From Saccharopolyspora ipomoeae (GTDB lineage Bacteria > Actinomycetota > Actinomycetes > Mycobacteriales > Pseudonocardiaceae), in NCBI RefSeq assembly GCF_029952525.1, contig NZ_JASAOF010000005.1:186001-250000 (forward strand): a DNA stretch of 64,000 nt. Direction: 5' to 3'. Of the stretch, positions 57,061 through 64,000 are shown piece after piece; position 1 is the stretch's first letter; the number at the start of each line of letters is the position of its first letter. The notes under the pieces were generated by a model, which did not search any database, was not told where the DNA came from, and saw nothing but the letters and a program-made list of their open reading frames with translations. Position numbers and translations under genes: made by a program.

Positions 57061-58668
57061 ATGAGCGATGCCGATTACATCGTCGTGGGCGCGGGAAGCG
57101 CCGGATCCGTCGTGGCCAGCAGGCTGGCCGAGCGGGGAGCGAGCGTCCTCCTGCTGGAAGCCGGGCGCAAGGACGACCTCCCCACCGTCACCGTGCCCGG
57201 GATGATCTCGGTGCTGCACGTCGTGCCCCAGCTGAAGAAGCAGGTGACCTGGAAGCAGTACTCCACGCCGCAGAAGCACGCCCACGAGCGCGAGATCCCG
57301 ATGACCCGGGGCAAGGTCCTCGGCGGGTCGAGCTCGGTCAACGGCATGCTGTTCGTGCGCGGCAACAAGGCCAACTACGACTCGTGGGCCGCCGAGGGCT
57401 GCGAGGGCTGGAGCTACCAGGACGTCTTACCCGCCTTCAAGCGCCTGGAGAACTGGGAGGAGGGCGCCAGCGACGTCCGCGGCGAGGGCGGGCCGATCGA
57501 GGTCACGCGGCAGAAGAACATCACCCCCGCCGCGGAGCAGTTCATGGCCGCCGCGCAGGAAACCCTCGGCGTGCCGCGCATCGACGACTACAACGGCGAG
57601 TCGCAGGAAGGCGTCAGCATCTTCCAGCAGAGCGCGAGCAAGGGGCGCCGCTTCAGCTCCTCGCGCGGCTACCTGACCAACCGCGAGCTGCCGTCGCTGC
57701 GGGTGCGCACCCACGTGCACGTCGCGCGAGTGATCATCGAGAACGGCAAGGCCACCGGCGTGGAGGTCATCGACACCAAGAGCGGTCGGCGGGAGACGTT
57801 GCGCGCGGGCAACGGCGTGGTGGTCTCGGCGGGCGTGGTCGGCTCGCCGCAGATCCTCATGCTCTCCGGCGTCGGCCCGGCCGGTCACCTCAAGGAGATG
57901 GGGGTGGAGGTCGAGGCCGACCTGCCGGTGGGCCAGAACCTCCACGACCACCTGTTCGTGCCGATGACGTTCGTGACCAAGAAGGCCGTGCACCGCTCCA
58001 CCGCGACCTACATGGCGTCCGGCATGCTCAAGGAGGCGCTCGGCAAGCGCGGCGAATCGTGGCTGGGCAGAACGCTGTTCGAGACCGTCGGGTTCGTCAA
58101 GACCTCGCGGGCCCAGGGCGACGTGCCGGACATGCAGATCCACACGATCCCGTGGAGCTACCCGACGCCGAACCAGGACGAGGACAAGCTCTACCGGACC
58201 GACACGCGCCCGGCGATGACGATCTTCCCGACGCTGATCTACCCGCAGAGCCGCGGCGAGGTCCGGCTTGCCTCGACCGATCCCACGGCCTCGCCGGTCA
58301 TCGACCCGGGCTACCTCAGCGACCCGGCCGACACCGAGTTCCTCATCGAGGCGATGGGCATGATCCGGGAGATCATGGCGAACAAGACCATCGCCGCCGA
58401 CGTCACCGAGGAGCTCAGCCCCGGCCCGAAGTACTTCGACGAGACCGCGCTGCGCCGCGAGCTGCCGACCCGCATCCACTCCGTCTACCACCCGGTCGGC
58501 ACCTGCCGGATGGGCGTGGACGAGCGCGCCGTGGTCGACCCGCAGCTGCGGGTGCGCGGCGTCGACGGTCTCTGGGTCGCCGACGCCTCGATCATGCCCA
58601 GCATCACCGGCGGCAACACCAACGCCCCCTCGTACATGATCGGCGAGATGTGCGCGTCGCTGATCTGA
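57061..58668 (+). CDS. GMC-family FAD oxidoreductase (choline dehydrogenase-like)
   Basis: 535 residues. FAD motif DYIVVGAGSAGSVVASRLAE, the GMC signature TRGKVLGGSSSVNGMLFVRG, and catalytic HPVGTC and the Asn of GGNTNAPSYMIGE near the C-terminus. It oxidises an alcohol, donating electrons to a quinone or oxygen. The ATG at 57061 has GGAGAAG upstream; a TTG at 57052 is an alternative. Co-transcribed with the acetoacetate decarboxylase-like gene, so a hydroxy-to-keto acid then decarboxylation sequence is plausible. Confidence 0.88.
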   Translation: MSDADYIVVGAGSAGSVVASRLAERGASVLLLEAGRKDDLPTVTVPGMISVLHVVPQLKKQVTWKQYSTPQKHAHEREIPMTRGKVLGGSSSVNGMLFVRGNKANYDSWAAEGCEGWSYQDVLPAFKRLENWEEGASDVRGEGGPIEVTRQKNITPAAEQFMAAAQETLGVPRIDDYNGESQEGVSIFQQSASKGRRFSSSRGYLTNRELPSLRVRTHVHVARVIIENGKATGVEVIDTKSGRRETLRAGNGVVVSAGVVGSPQILMLSGVGPAGHLKEMGVEVEADLPVGQNLHDHLFVPMTFVTKKAVHRSTATYMASGMLKEALGKRGESWLGRTLFETVGFVKTSRAQGDVPDMQIHTIPWSYPTPNQDEDKLYRTDTRPAMTIFPTLIYPQSRGEVRLASTDPTASPVIDPGYLSDPADTEFLIEAMGMIREIMANKTIAADVTEELSPGPKYFDETALRRELPTRIHSVYHPVGTCRMGVDERAVVDPQLRVRGVDGLWVADASIMPSITGGNTNAPSYMIGEMCASLI

Positions 58669-58696
58669 CGCTTCGCGCTCTCACCTGATTTCCGTG

Positions 58697-58734
58697 GGGT
58701 TGGGGGAAGTTTTCATGAAAACTTCCCCCAACCC
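58697..58734. repeat. 38-bp perfect palindrome (longest copy of the family)
   Basis: GGGTTGGGGG then AAGTTTTCA and the exact mirror image, centred on CATG at 58714-58717. It is between the convergent GMC and MFS genes and would form a strong hairpin in either transcript. It is the longest perfect copy found here. Confidence 0.88.
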
Positions 58735-58753
58735 GCAGAAGCCGCGACGTGGG

Positions 58754-60061
58754 TCAACGGATCGGGGACGGGGCCGTGTCACGGGTCGGCGAGCGCCGCC
58801 ACGGCCCGCGGAAGAGCAGCAGCATCGGCAGGAACGCCAGCAGGCAGCCCAGCGAGACCACCAGCCAGGTGCTCCAGCCCGCCACCGCCACGACCTGCGG
58901 CATCAGCAGCACGACCAGGACGGCCACCGCGCGGGTGAGGAACGAGAACACGCCCCACGCGCCGCCCTGCAACCTCGGGTCGACGTCCTCGGTGTTCTCC
59001 GAGTAGTTGGCCATCCAGGGCGCGTAGGCCGCGCCCATCCCGGCCCCGACGAGCGCTCCGGTGATCAGCAGCTCGGCCAGCGAGATCGAGCCGCGTCCGA
59101 CCAGCACCACCAGGTAACCGGTCATCACGGCGGCGACCGCGGTTCCGCCTGCGGTGAAGGGCTTGCGCAGCTGCAACCGGTCGGACCAGCGCCCGGCGAG
59201 CACGACGGTGCCGATGTTGAGCACCCAGAACACCGCCATCACCGCCGAGGCATGCGACGGGCTCAGCGCGAAGCTGTCGACGAGCATCTTCTGCCCGAAC
59301 AGCGACAGCGTCAGGTACAGCACGAGCCACACCGAGATGCCGACGACGTGCGCCCACATCTCCTTGTGCGCGAACAGGGTTCGCATCCCGACGGGTTCGG
59401 CTGCTGCGGCCTCGCTCAGCGCGCGGTGCTCGGTCTGCTGCACGCGGGCCCGCAGCTGCGGCGAGAGGTCGGCGATGTTGAACGCGATGACCAGCGAGAT
59501 CAGCAGCGACGTCGCGCCCATGATGAGGAACTGCGACTGCCAGGCGTTGTCGAACAGCGGCAGGGTGAGCCCGGCGATCGCGGCGGCCATGAAGTTCGCG
59601 CCGACCGGCCCCCAGGTCCAGAACCCGAACGCCTGCGCGCGTCCCATGCGCGGCGAGAAGTCGCGCACCAGCGGCGCGGTCGCGGCCACCACCACGCCGT
59701 CCAGCGCCGAGAGCACCGCGCGGACCAGCAGGAACTGCCCCGTGGTGCGGACGGCGGCCATCGCGAAGCAGCACAGAGCGGTCAGCATCATCAGCGGGAC
59801 GAGCACCCGCACCCGCCCGAAGCGGTCGGTGAGCCGGCCGCCGATCATCGAGGCGACCGCACCCGCGCACAGCGCGACGGCCGAGACGGTGCCGTAGGTG
59901 ACCAGGCTGATGCCGAGGTCTTCCAGCAGCAGCGGGAGCACCGGGGCGATCTGGGCCTCGTAGGAGGCGATGAGGCTGGCCAGCACCGCCATGACCAGGA
60001 TGCGCCTGCGGCGCGATCCGGTCGGGTATTCCGTCAGTTCACGCACCCACGAGAGCCCCAT
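58754..60061 (-). CDS. MFS transporter
   Basis: 435 residues, twelve membrane segments. Loop 2-3 GGRLTDRFGRVRVL and the second-half GRWSDRLQLRKP. The opening VMAVLASLIASYEAQIAPVLPLLLEDLGISL is typical of aromatic-acid or sugar-acid-type MFS porters. Its neighbours are the GMC pair and UxaA, both sugar/hydroxy-acid enzymes, but it is not in an operon with them. GGAAGG precedes the ATG. Confidence 0.8.
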   Translation of the reverse strand: MGLSWVRELTEYPTGSRRRRILVMAVLASLIASYEAQIAPVLPLLLEDLGISLVTYGTVSAVALCAGAVASMIGGRLTDRFGRVRVLVPLMMLTALCCFAMAAVRTTGQFLLVRAVLSALDGVVVAATAPLVRDFSPRMGRAQAFGFWTWGPVGANFMAAAIAGLTLPLFDNAWQSQFLIMGATSLLISLVIAFNIADLSPQLRARVQQTEHRALSEAAAAEPVGMRTLFAHKEMWAHVVGISVWLVLYLTLSLFGQKMLVDSFALSPSHASAVMAVFWVLNIGTVVLAGRWSDRLQLRKPFTAGGTAVAAVMTGYLVVLVGRGSISLAELLITGALVGAGMGAAYAPWMANYSENTEDVDPRLQGGAWGVFSFLTRAVAVLVVLLMPQVVAVAGWSTWLVVSLGCLLAFLPMLLLFRGPWRRSPTRDTAPSPIR

Positions 60062-60285
60062 TGCTCCGCCTTCCGGGTCGAGACCGGTTTTGCGCGACTT
60101 GTTCGGTTGATTCCGTGCAGCCTCAGAACCCGGACCCGGAAAGTCAAGGTCCGCATCGTCCATTCCGCCCGATCGGCAGGGGTGCCGGGCCGCGTTCGAG
60201 CCCCGACACTGGGGGCGTCCGGGCCGCTCGCCGGGGCGGTGACATCGGGTGTTCGCACGTCTAGCATCCGATTCGCCACGACGAA

Positions 60286-60295
60286 GTGAATTCAC
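60286..60295. promoter_or_regulatory. Palindromic operator in front of the UxaA gene
   Basis: GTGAATTCAC, with AA..TT flanks extending partial symmetry, 24 bases before the TTG start. No regulator gene adjoins. It also lies upstream of the divergent MFS gene, so it could control both. Confidence 0.5.
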
Positions 60296-60319
60296 ATTTC
60301 TGAAGCGAGGGTGATCGGG

Positions 60320-61852
60320 TTGTCGTCGCCGACCTTGGACCAGCTGGGTTTCCGCCTGCACGCCGAGGACTCCGTCCTCATCGCGCGGCAGGACATCGAG
60401 CCCGGAACCTACTCCGGACTCGAGATCACGAACACCGTGCCGCGCGGGCACAAGGTCGCCACCGACGCCATCACCGAGGGCGCTCCGGTGCGCAAGTACG
60501 GCCAGATCATCGGCTTCGCCGCCCGCGACATCGCCGCGGGTGAGCACGTGCACACGCACAACGTCGACTACCACGAGTTCCAGCGCGAGCACGCCTTCGG
60601 CGCCGACGTCACCCCCACCGAGTTCGTTCCCGAGGACCAGCGGGCGACGTTCCAGGGCTTCGTTCGACCCGACGGCCGGGTCGGCACCCGCAACTACCTC
60701 GCCGTGCTGACCTCGGTGAACTGCTCGGCGACGGCGGCGAAGATGATCGCCCGCCGGGTCGAGGCCTCCGGCATCCTCGACGACTACCCCAACGTCGACG
60801 GCATCTGCCCGCTCACCCACACCCTCGGCTGCGGGCACAGCGGACGCGGCAACGAGGGCTTCGAGGTGCTGCGTCGCGCGCTGCAGGGCTACGCCGGGCA
60901 CCCCAACATCGCCGGGCTGCTGGTGCTGGGGCTGGGCTGCGAGGTCAACCAGGTCCGCGCCCTCACCGAGGACCTCAAGCTGCCCGACGGCACTCCGGTG
61001 CACGCGATGACGATCCAGGAGTTCGGCGGCACCAAGAAGACCGTCGCCGAGGGCGTCCGCCGCATCGAGGAGATGCTGCCGCTGGCCAACGCCCACGAGC
61101 GGCAGACCGTCCGCGCCGACAACCTGATCCTGGCGATGGAGTGCGGCGGGTCGGACGCCTACTCGGGGATCACGGCCAACCCGGCGCTGGGAGCGGCGGC
61201 GGACCTGCTCATCCGCCACGGCGGCACGGCGGTGTTCGGGGAGACCACCGAGATCTACGGCGCCGAGCACCTGCTGACCCGGCGCGCGGTCAGCCGCGAG
61301 GTCGGCGAGAAGCTGGTGGACCGGATCAGCTGGTGGGAGAAGCACGTCCAGGCCGACGGCAGCTCGATCAACAACAACCCCTCGCCCGGCAACAAGGCGG
61401 GCGGGCTCACCACGATCCTGGAGAAGTCGCTGGGCGCGGCGGCCAAGGGCGGCACCACCAACCTGGTCGACGTGCTGCAGTACGCCGAGCCGATCACCGA
61501 TCGCGGGCTGATGTTCATGGACACCCCGGGCTACGACCCGGTCAACGCCACGGGCCTGATCGCCGGTGGCGCGCAGCTGCTGTGCTTCACCACCGGCCGC
61601 GGGTCGGCGTTCGGCTGCAAGCCGGCGCCGAGCATCAAGCTCGCCACGAACACGCCGCTCTACGAGCGGATGACCGACGACATGGACATCAACTGCGGGG
61701 TCATCGCCGACGGCGAGATGACGGTGGCGCAGATGGGCGAGCAGATCTTCCAGCACATCCTGCGCGTGGCCTCCGGTGAGGAGACCAAGAGCGAGGAACT
61801 CGGCTACGGCGAAGAGGAATTCGTCCCGTGGCACCTGTCCACCGTGCTGTGA
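60320..61852 (+). CDS. UxaA-family sugar-acid dehydratase (altronate/galactarate type)
   Basis: About 510 residues. N-terminal SAF domain (DSVLIARQDIEPGTYSGLEITNTVPRGHKVATDAITEGAPVRKYGQIIG) and the UxaA catalytic core: PLTHTLGCGHSGRGNEGFEVL, LGLGCEVNQV, ECGGSDAYSGITANPALG and CFTTGRGSAFG. Members are Fe/Mn-dependent dehydratases giving 2-keto-3-deoxy sugar acids. The TTG at 60320 is preferred because AGGGTG lies eight bases upstream, whereas GTG 60311 has no room for a ribosome site. No UxaB or kinase is nearby, so the sugar acid is unknown. Confidence 0.85.
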   Translation: MSSPTLDQLGFRLHAEDSVLIARQDIEPGTYSGLEITNTVPRGHKVATDAITEGAPVRKYGQIIGFAARDIAAGEHVHTHNVDYHEFQREHAFGADVTPTEFVPEDQRATFQGFVRPDGRVGTRNYLAVLTSVNCSATAAKMIARRVEASGILDDYPNVDGICPLTHTLGCGHSGRGNEGFEVLRRALQGYAGHPNIAGLLVLGLGCEVNQVRALTEDLKLPDGTPVHAMTIQEFGGTKKTVAEGVRRIEEMLPLANAHERQTVRADNLILAMECGGSDAYSGITANPALGAAADLLIRHGGTAVFGETTEIYGAEHLLTRRAVSREVGEKLVDRISWWEKHVQADGSSINNNPSPGNKAGGLTTILEKSLGAAAKGGTTNLVDVLQYAEPITDRGLMFMDTPGYDPVNATGLIAGGAQLLCFTTGRGSAFGCKPAPSIKLATNTPLYERMTDDMDINCGVIADGEMTVAQMGEQIFQHILRVASGEETKSEELGYGEEEFVPWHLSTVL

Positions 61853-61860
61853 CGAGCGAA

Positions 61861-61898
61861 GAGCGGGCCCGCCGACCCCAGGTTCGGCGGACCCGCTC
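61861..61898. terminator. Hairpin terminator between UxaA and MFS genes
   Basis: GAGCGGGCCCGCCGA (61861-61875) pairs with TCGGCGGACCCGCTC (61884-61898), 15 bases with one mismatch and an 8-base loop. It starts eight bases after the UxaA stop and faces a convergent gene. Confidence 0.68.
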
Positions 61899-61914
61899 TC
61901 CCATTCCCCCTCAA

Positions 61915-63234
61915 TCAGGCCGCGACCGGCTGGCGGACCTCCAGGTCCCAGCGGTGGCGGTGCAGCAGCACCGGCACCTGCTCGCCGCGCTGCTCGGCGG
62001 CGAAGACCGCCGCGCGGGCCCGGCGCCACCAGACCCAGGTGCGCGAGGCGCCGAAGAGCACCATCGCCACCAGGGCCAGCATCGCCACCCGGTACTCCGA
62101 ACCACCCGGCATGGCCTCGAAGACGTCGAGCACCAGGCCCACCGCCAGCACGCCGAGCGCGGTGGCGGAGTGACCGCCCGCGTTGGCCACGCCGGTGGCG
62201 GTGCCGACCTGGCTCAACGCGTTGTAGTCGCGCACCAGGGCGAAGGCCACCGACGACACCGGACCGCCGAGCGCGAAGATCAGGAACGCCACCGCGATCA
62301 CCGCCAGCGGCGGGTGCCCCTGCGGCCAGGCCAGCAGCGCCACCCACGACAGCACGTTGAGGCTCAGGTAGCCCATGACCAGCCACATCCGGCACTCCGG
62401 GCGCTTGCCGATCAGCGCACCGACCACCGGGCCGCCCACGACCTGGCCGATGATCAGCAGGCTCAGCAGCACGCTCGCCGACGACGCCGCCACGCCCAGC
62501 CCCTCCACCAGGTACGGGAAGCCCCACAGCAGGGTCAGCGCACCGGAGACGAACATCGTGCAGAAGTGCGTCCAGAACGCCAGCCGCGTCCCGGGCACCG
62601 ACCACGCGGTGCGCACCTGCGCCAGCACCGCTCCCCCGCTCCGGGGCGCCGACGCCTTCGGGGTGGTGTCCCGCACGACCGAGACCGTCACCGCCGCGTA
62701 GGCGATCGTCAGCGCGCCGACCAGCAGGAACGTCGGTGTCCAGCCGATCGTGCTCAGCGCCGCGGCCAGCGGGAACGTGGCCGCGACCCCGCCCAGCGCC
62801 CCCAGCGCGCTGGAAATGGTGGCCACCAGCGCGTAGCGGCGGGCCGAGAAGTACGCCGCCACCAGCCGCAGGATGCTCACCCACATCAACGCATCGCCCA
62901 GGCCCAGCACGCCGCGCGCGACCAGCCCCATCGCGTACGTGTCGGCCAGCGCGAACATCGCCTGGCCCGTCCCCAGCAACAACACCGCCGCGGTGATCAC
63001 CCGGCGTGCGCCGAAGCGATCCACCAGCAGGCCGGTGGGAATCTGCATGCCGGCGTAGATGCCGACCTGCAGCACCGTGAACGCGCTGAGCGCGGCCGGT
63101 CCGACGTCGAACCGATCGAGCGCCTGCGTTCCGGCAACCCCCAGGCTGCCCCTGTGAAATACCGCGGCGAGGTAGGCGACCACCGCCGCGCTCCAGATCC
63201 ACCATGCCCGACTCTCCGGTCGGTCGGCAGCCAC
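61915..63234 (-). CDS. MFS transporter
   Basis: 439 residues, twelve membrane segments, from a GTG with a GGAGG ribosome site. LLVDRFGARRVI is the loop 2-3 motif; RGVLGLGDALMWVSILRLVAAYFSARR resembles the nitrate/hexuronate and sulfoacetate-type porters (anion:cation symporter-like). Substrate not assignable. It is convergent with UxaA. Confidence 0.8.
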   Translation of the reverse strand: MAADRPESRAWWIWSAAVVAYLAAVFHRGSLGVAGTQALDRFDVGPAALSAFTVLQVGIYAGMQIPTGLLVDRFGARRVITAAVLLLGTGQAMFALADTYAMGLVARGVLGLGDALMWVSILRLVAAYFSARRYALVATISSALGALGGVAATFPLAAALSTIGWTPTFLLVGALTIAYAAVTVSVVRDTTPKASAPRSGGAVLAQVRTAWSVPGTRLAFWTHFCTMFVSGALTLLWGFPYLVEGLGVAASSASVLLSLLIIGQVVGGPVVGALIGKRPECRMWLVMGYLSLNVLSWVALLAWPQGHPPLAVIAVAFLIFALGGPVSSVAFALVRDYNALSQVGTATGVANAGGHSATALGVLAVGLVLDVFEAMPGGSEYRVAMLALVAMVLFGASRTWVWWRRARAAVFAAEQRGEQVPVLLHRHRWDLEVRQPVAA

Positions 63235-63488
63235 GAATGCCCTCCCGTGTTCTCCATGTCAACAACGCTCTGCGAACGCTTACTCATCCGTTACGTCGCT
63301 TCGCGGAGCGTCGGGGTTAGCGATCCCGCGAGTGGACTGCACCACATGCTCCACTGTGGACGTTCGAGGAATCGAGTCTTGGCCGCTGCGCGACGCTCGC
63401 TTAGCCTCGACTCCGGCGCCCGCACCGCCGCGGGCGTCGACGCATCGAAAACACCCGCGTGCCAGGGCACCAGGTGGGATGGAGTGCG
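63235..63488. other. Divergent promoter gap before the acyl-CoA synthetase gene
   Basis: 254 bp that must hold both the MFS promoter (minus) and the promoter of the CoA-binding protein gene (plus). GGAG lies just before the ATG at 63489. I see no operator palindrome and no gene. Confidence 0.4.
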
Positions 63489-64000
63489 ATGGACGGCAAC
63501 ACGGCACCGGTCCCGGCGATCCACCGCATGCTGCACCCGAGGTCGATCGCGGTGCTGGGCGCGTCGAACAACCCCGTCAAGCTCTCCGGTCGCGCGATCG
63601 CGCTGATGAAGCGCTTCGGGTACGCGGGCAGGCTGCTGCCGGTCAACCCGGTGCGCGCGCAGGTGCAGGGGCTGCCCGCCTTCCCGGGGCTGGCCGACAT
63701 CGACGGCGAGATCGACCTGGCGATGATCATGCTGCCCGCCGATCAGGTCGTCGACGCCGTCCGCGAGTGCGCCGCGCGCGGCGTCCCGGCGGCGATCGTG
63801 GGCGCGGCCGGTTTCGCCGAGCTCGACGAGCGGGGCGCGGAGCTGCAACGGCAGCTCACCGAGGTCGTCGCCGAGACCGGCATCCGGTTGCTCGGGCCGA
63901 ACTGCCTGGGCATGTTCAGCCTCAAGGACCGGGCGATGCCCACCTTCACCTCGGCGATGGACGGCGACTTCCGGCTGCGCGAGGGATCGCTGGCGTTCGT
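63489..64000 (+). CDS. ADP-forming acetyl/acyl-CoA synthetase, N-terminal part (CoA-binding domain)
   Basis: 170 residues before the window ends; the frame is open to the last base. It begins MDGNTAPVPAIHRMLHPRSIAVLGASNNPVKLSGRAI, the CoA-binding Rossmann start of the alpha domain, and continues with INPVR-type GRLLPVNPVR and GIRLLGPNCLGMF. Full members are 700-900 residues and make acyl-CoA from acyl phosphate-like chemistry with ATP to ADP. Some actinobacterial homologues act as regulators or fuse an acetyltransferase, which cannot be judged here. Confidence 0.8.
   Translation, partial: MDGNTAPVPAIHRMLHPRSIAVLGASNNPVKLSGRAIALMKRFGYAGRLLPVNPVRAQVQGLPAFPGLADIDGEIDLAMIMLPADQVVDAVRECAARGVPAAIVGAAGFAELDERGAELQRQLTEVVAETGIRLLGPNCLGMFSLKDRAMPTFTSAMDGDFRLREGSLAF

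Noticed and set aside
60311-60319. GTG start for the UxaA gene
   Set aside because: The putative ribosome site would abut the codon; the TTG nine bases on has proper spacing.

Overview
The window is very GC-rich, densely coded actinobacterial chromosome. GTG and TTG starts, 1-4 base stop/start overlaps, a rifampin monooxygenase behind a rifamycin-associated element, a DtxR/IdeR-type iron box, an ECF41-type sigma factor and mycothiol-type enzymes all point to Actinobacteria. Closeness to known Amycolatopsis and Nocardia proteins suggests Pseudonocardiales, possibly Saccharopolyspora or a relative; this is an inference from recalled sequences, not a search. I see no rRNA, tRNA, CRISPR array, prophage or insertion sequence, so this looks like stable chromosome with many small catabolic islands.

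Layout. 1-4.7 kb: end of a GMC oxidoreductase, then gcoBA (cytochrome P450 plus three-domain reductase for aryl O-demethylation, very like guaiacol O-demethylase) divergent from an AraC regulator. 4.0-8.9 kb: a FadR-type GntR regulator and an MHS transporter / split transketolase / SDR operon with a near-consensus promoter and an operator. 8.9-16.5 kb: small unlinked genes (NUDIX, a frameshifted P-loop kinase, a methyltransferase behind an iron box, SDR with MmyB-type regulator, ECF41 sigma with a VOC protein), ending in a rifampin monooxygenase preceded by a rifamycin-associated element. 16.5-23.3 kb: a B12-sparing module, nrdAB (class Ic-like ribonucleotide reductase) and metE, convergent, each under its own cobalamin riboswitch. 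23.3-29.2 kb: VOC protein, a tandem pair of XRE regulators, a small membrane protein and an acyl-CoA ligase. 29.2-33.4 kb: a GntR / ADP-ribosylglycohydrolase / NCS1 permease / PfkB kinase operon resembling E. coli yegTUVW in content. 33.4-42.1 kb: acetyltransferase, M14 peptidase, esterase, two MFS transporters, a second P450 with its [3Fe-4S] ferredoxin, MaoC protein and a mycothiol-dependent-type enzyme. 42.1-49.9 kb: a complete L-rhamnose locus (rhaM, transporter, LacI regulator, rhaI, rhaD aldolase/dehydrogenase fusion, rhaB) with matching LacI-type operators. 50-64 kb: cynS, phoD, a SixA-like phosphatase, thioesterase, isochorismatase plus GlxA-type regulator, an acetoacetate decarboxylase-like protein with a GMC oxidoreductase, MFS transporters, a UxaA dehydratase and the start of an ADP-forming acyl-CoA synthetase.

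The most unusual content is non-coding. A perfect palindrome with the core AAGTTTTCATGAAAACTT recurs at least ten times, always between genes, including one copy in the peripheral stem of each of the two cobalamin riboswitches. A second element, a roughly 35-base conserved core flanked by arms that differ between copies yet keep pairing, occurs twice, each time between convergent genes. Several other convergent boundaries carry long perfect inverted repeats. These look like families of dispersed structured elements and are the best candidates for something undescribed.
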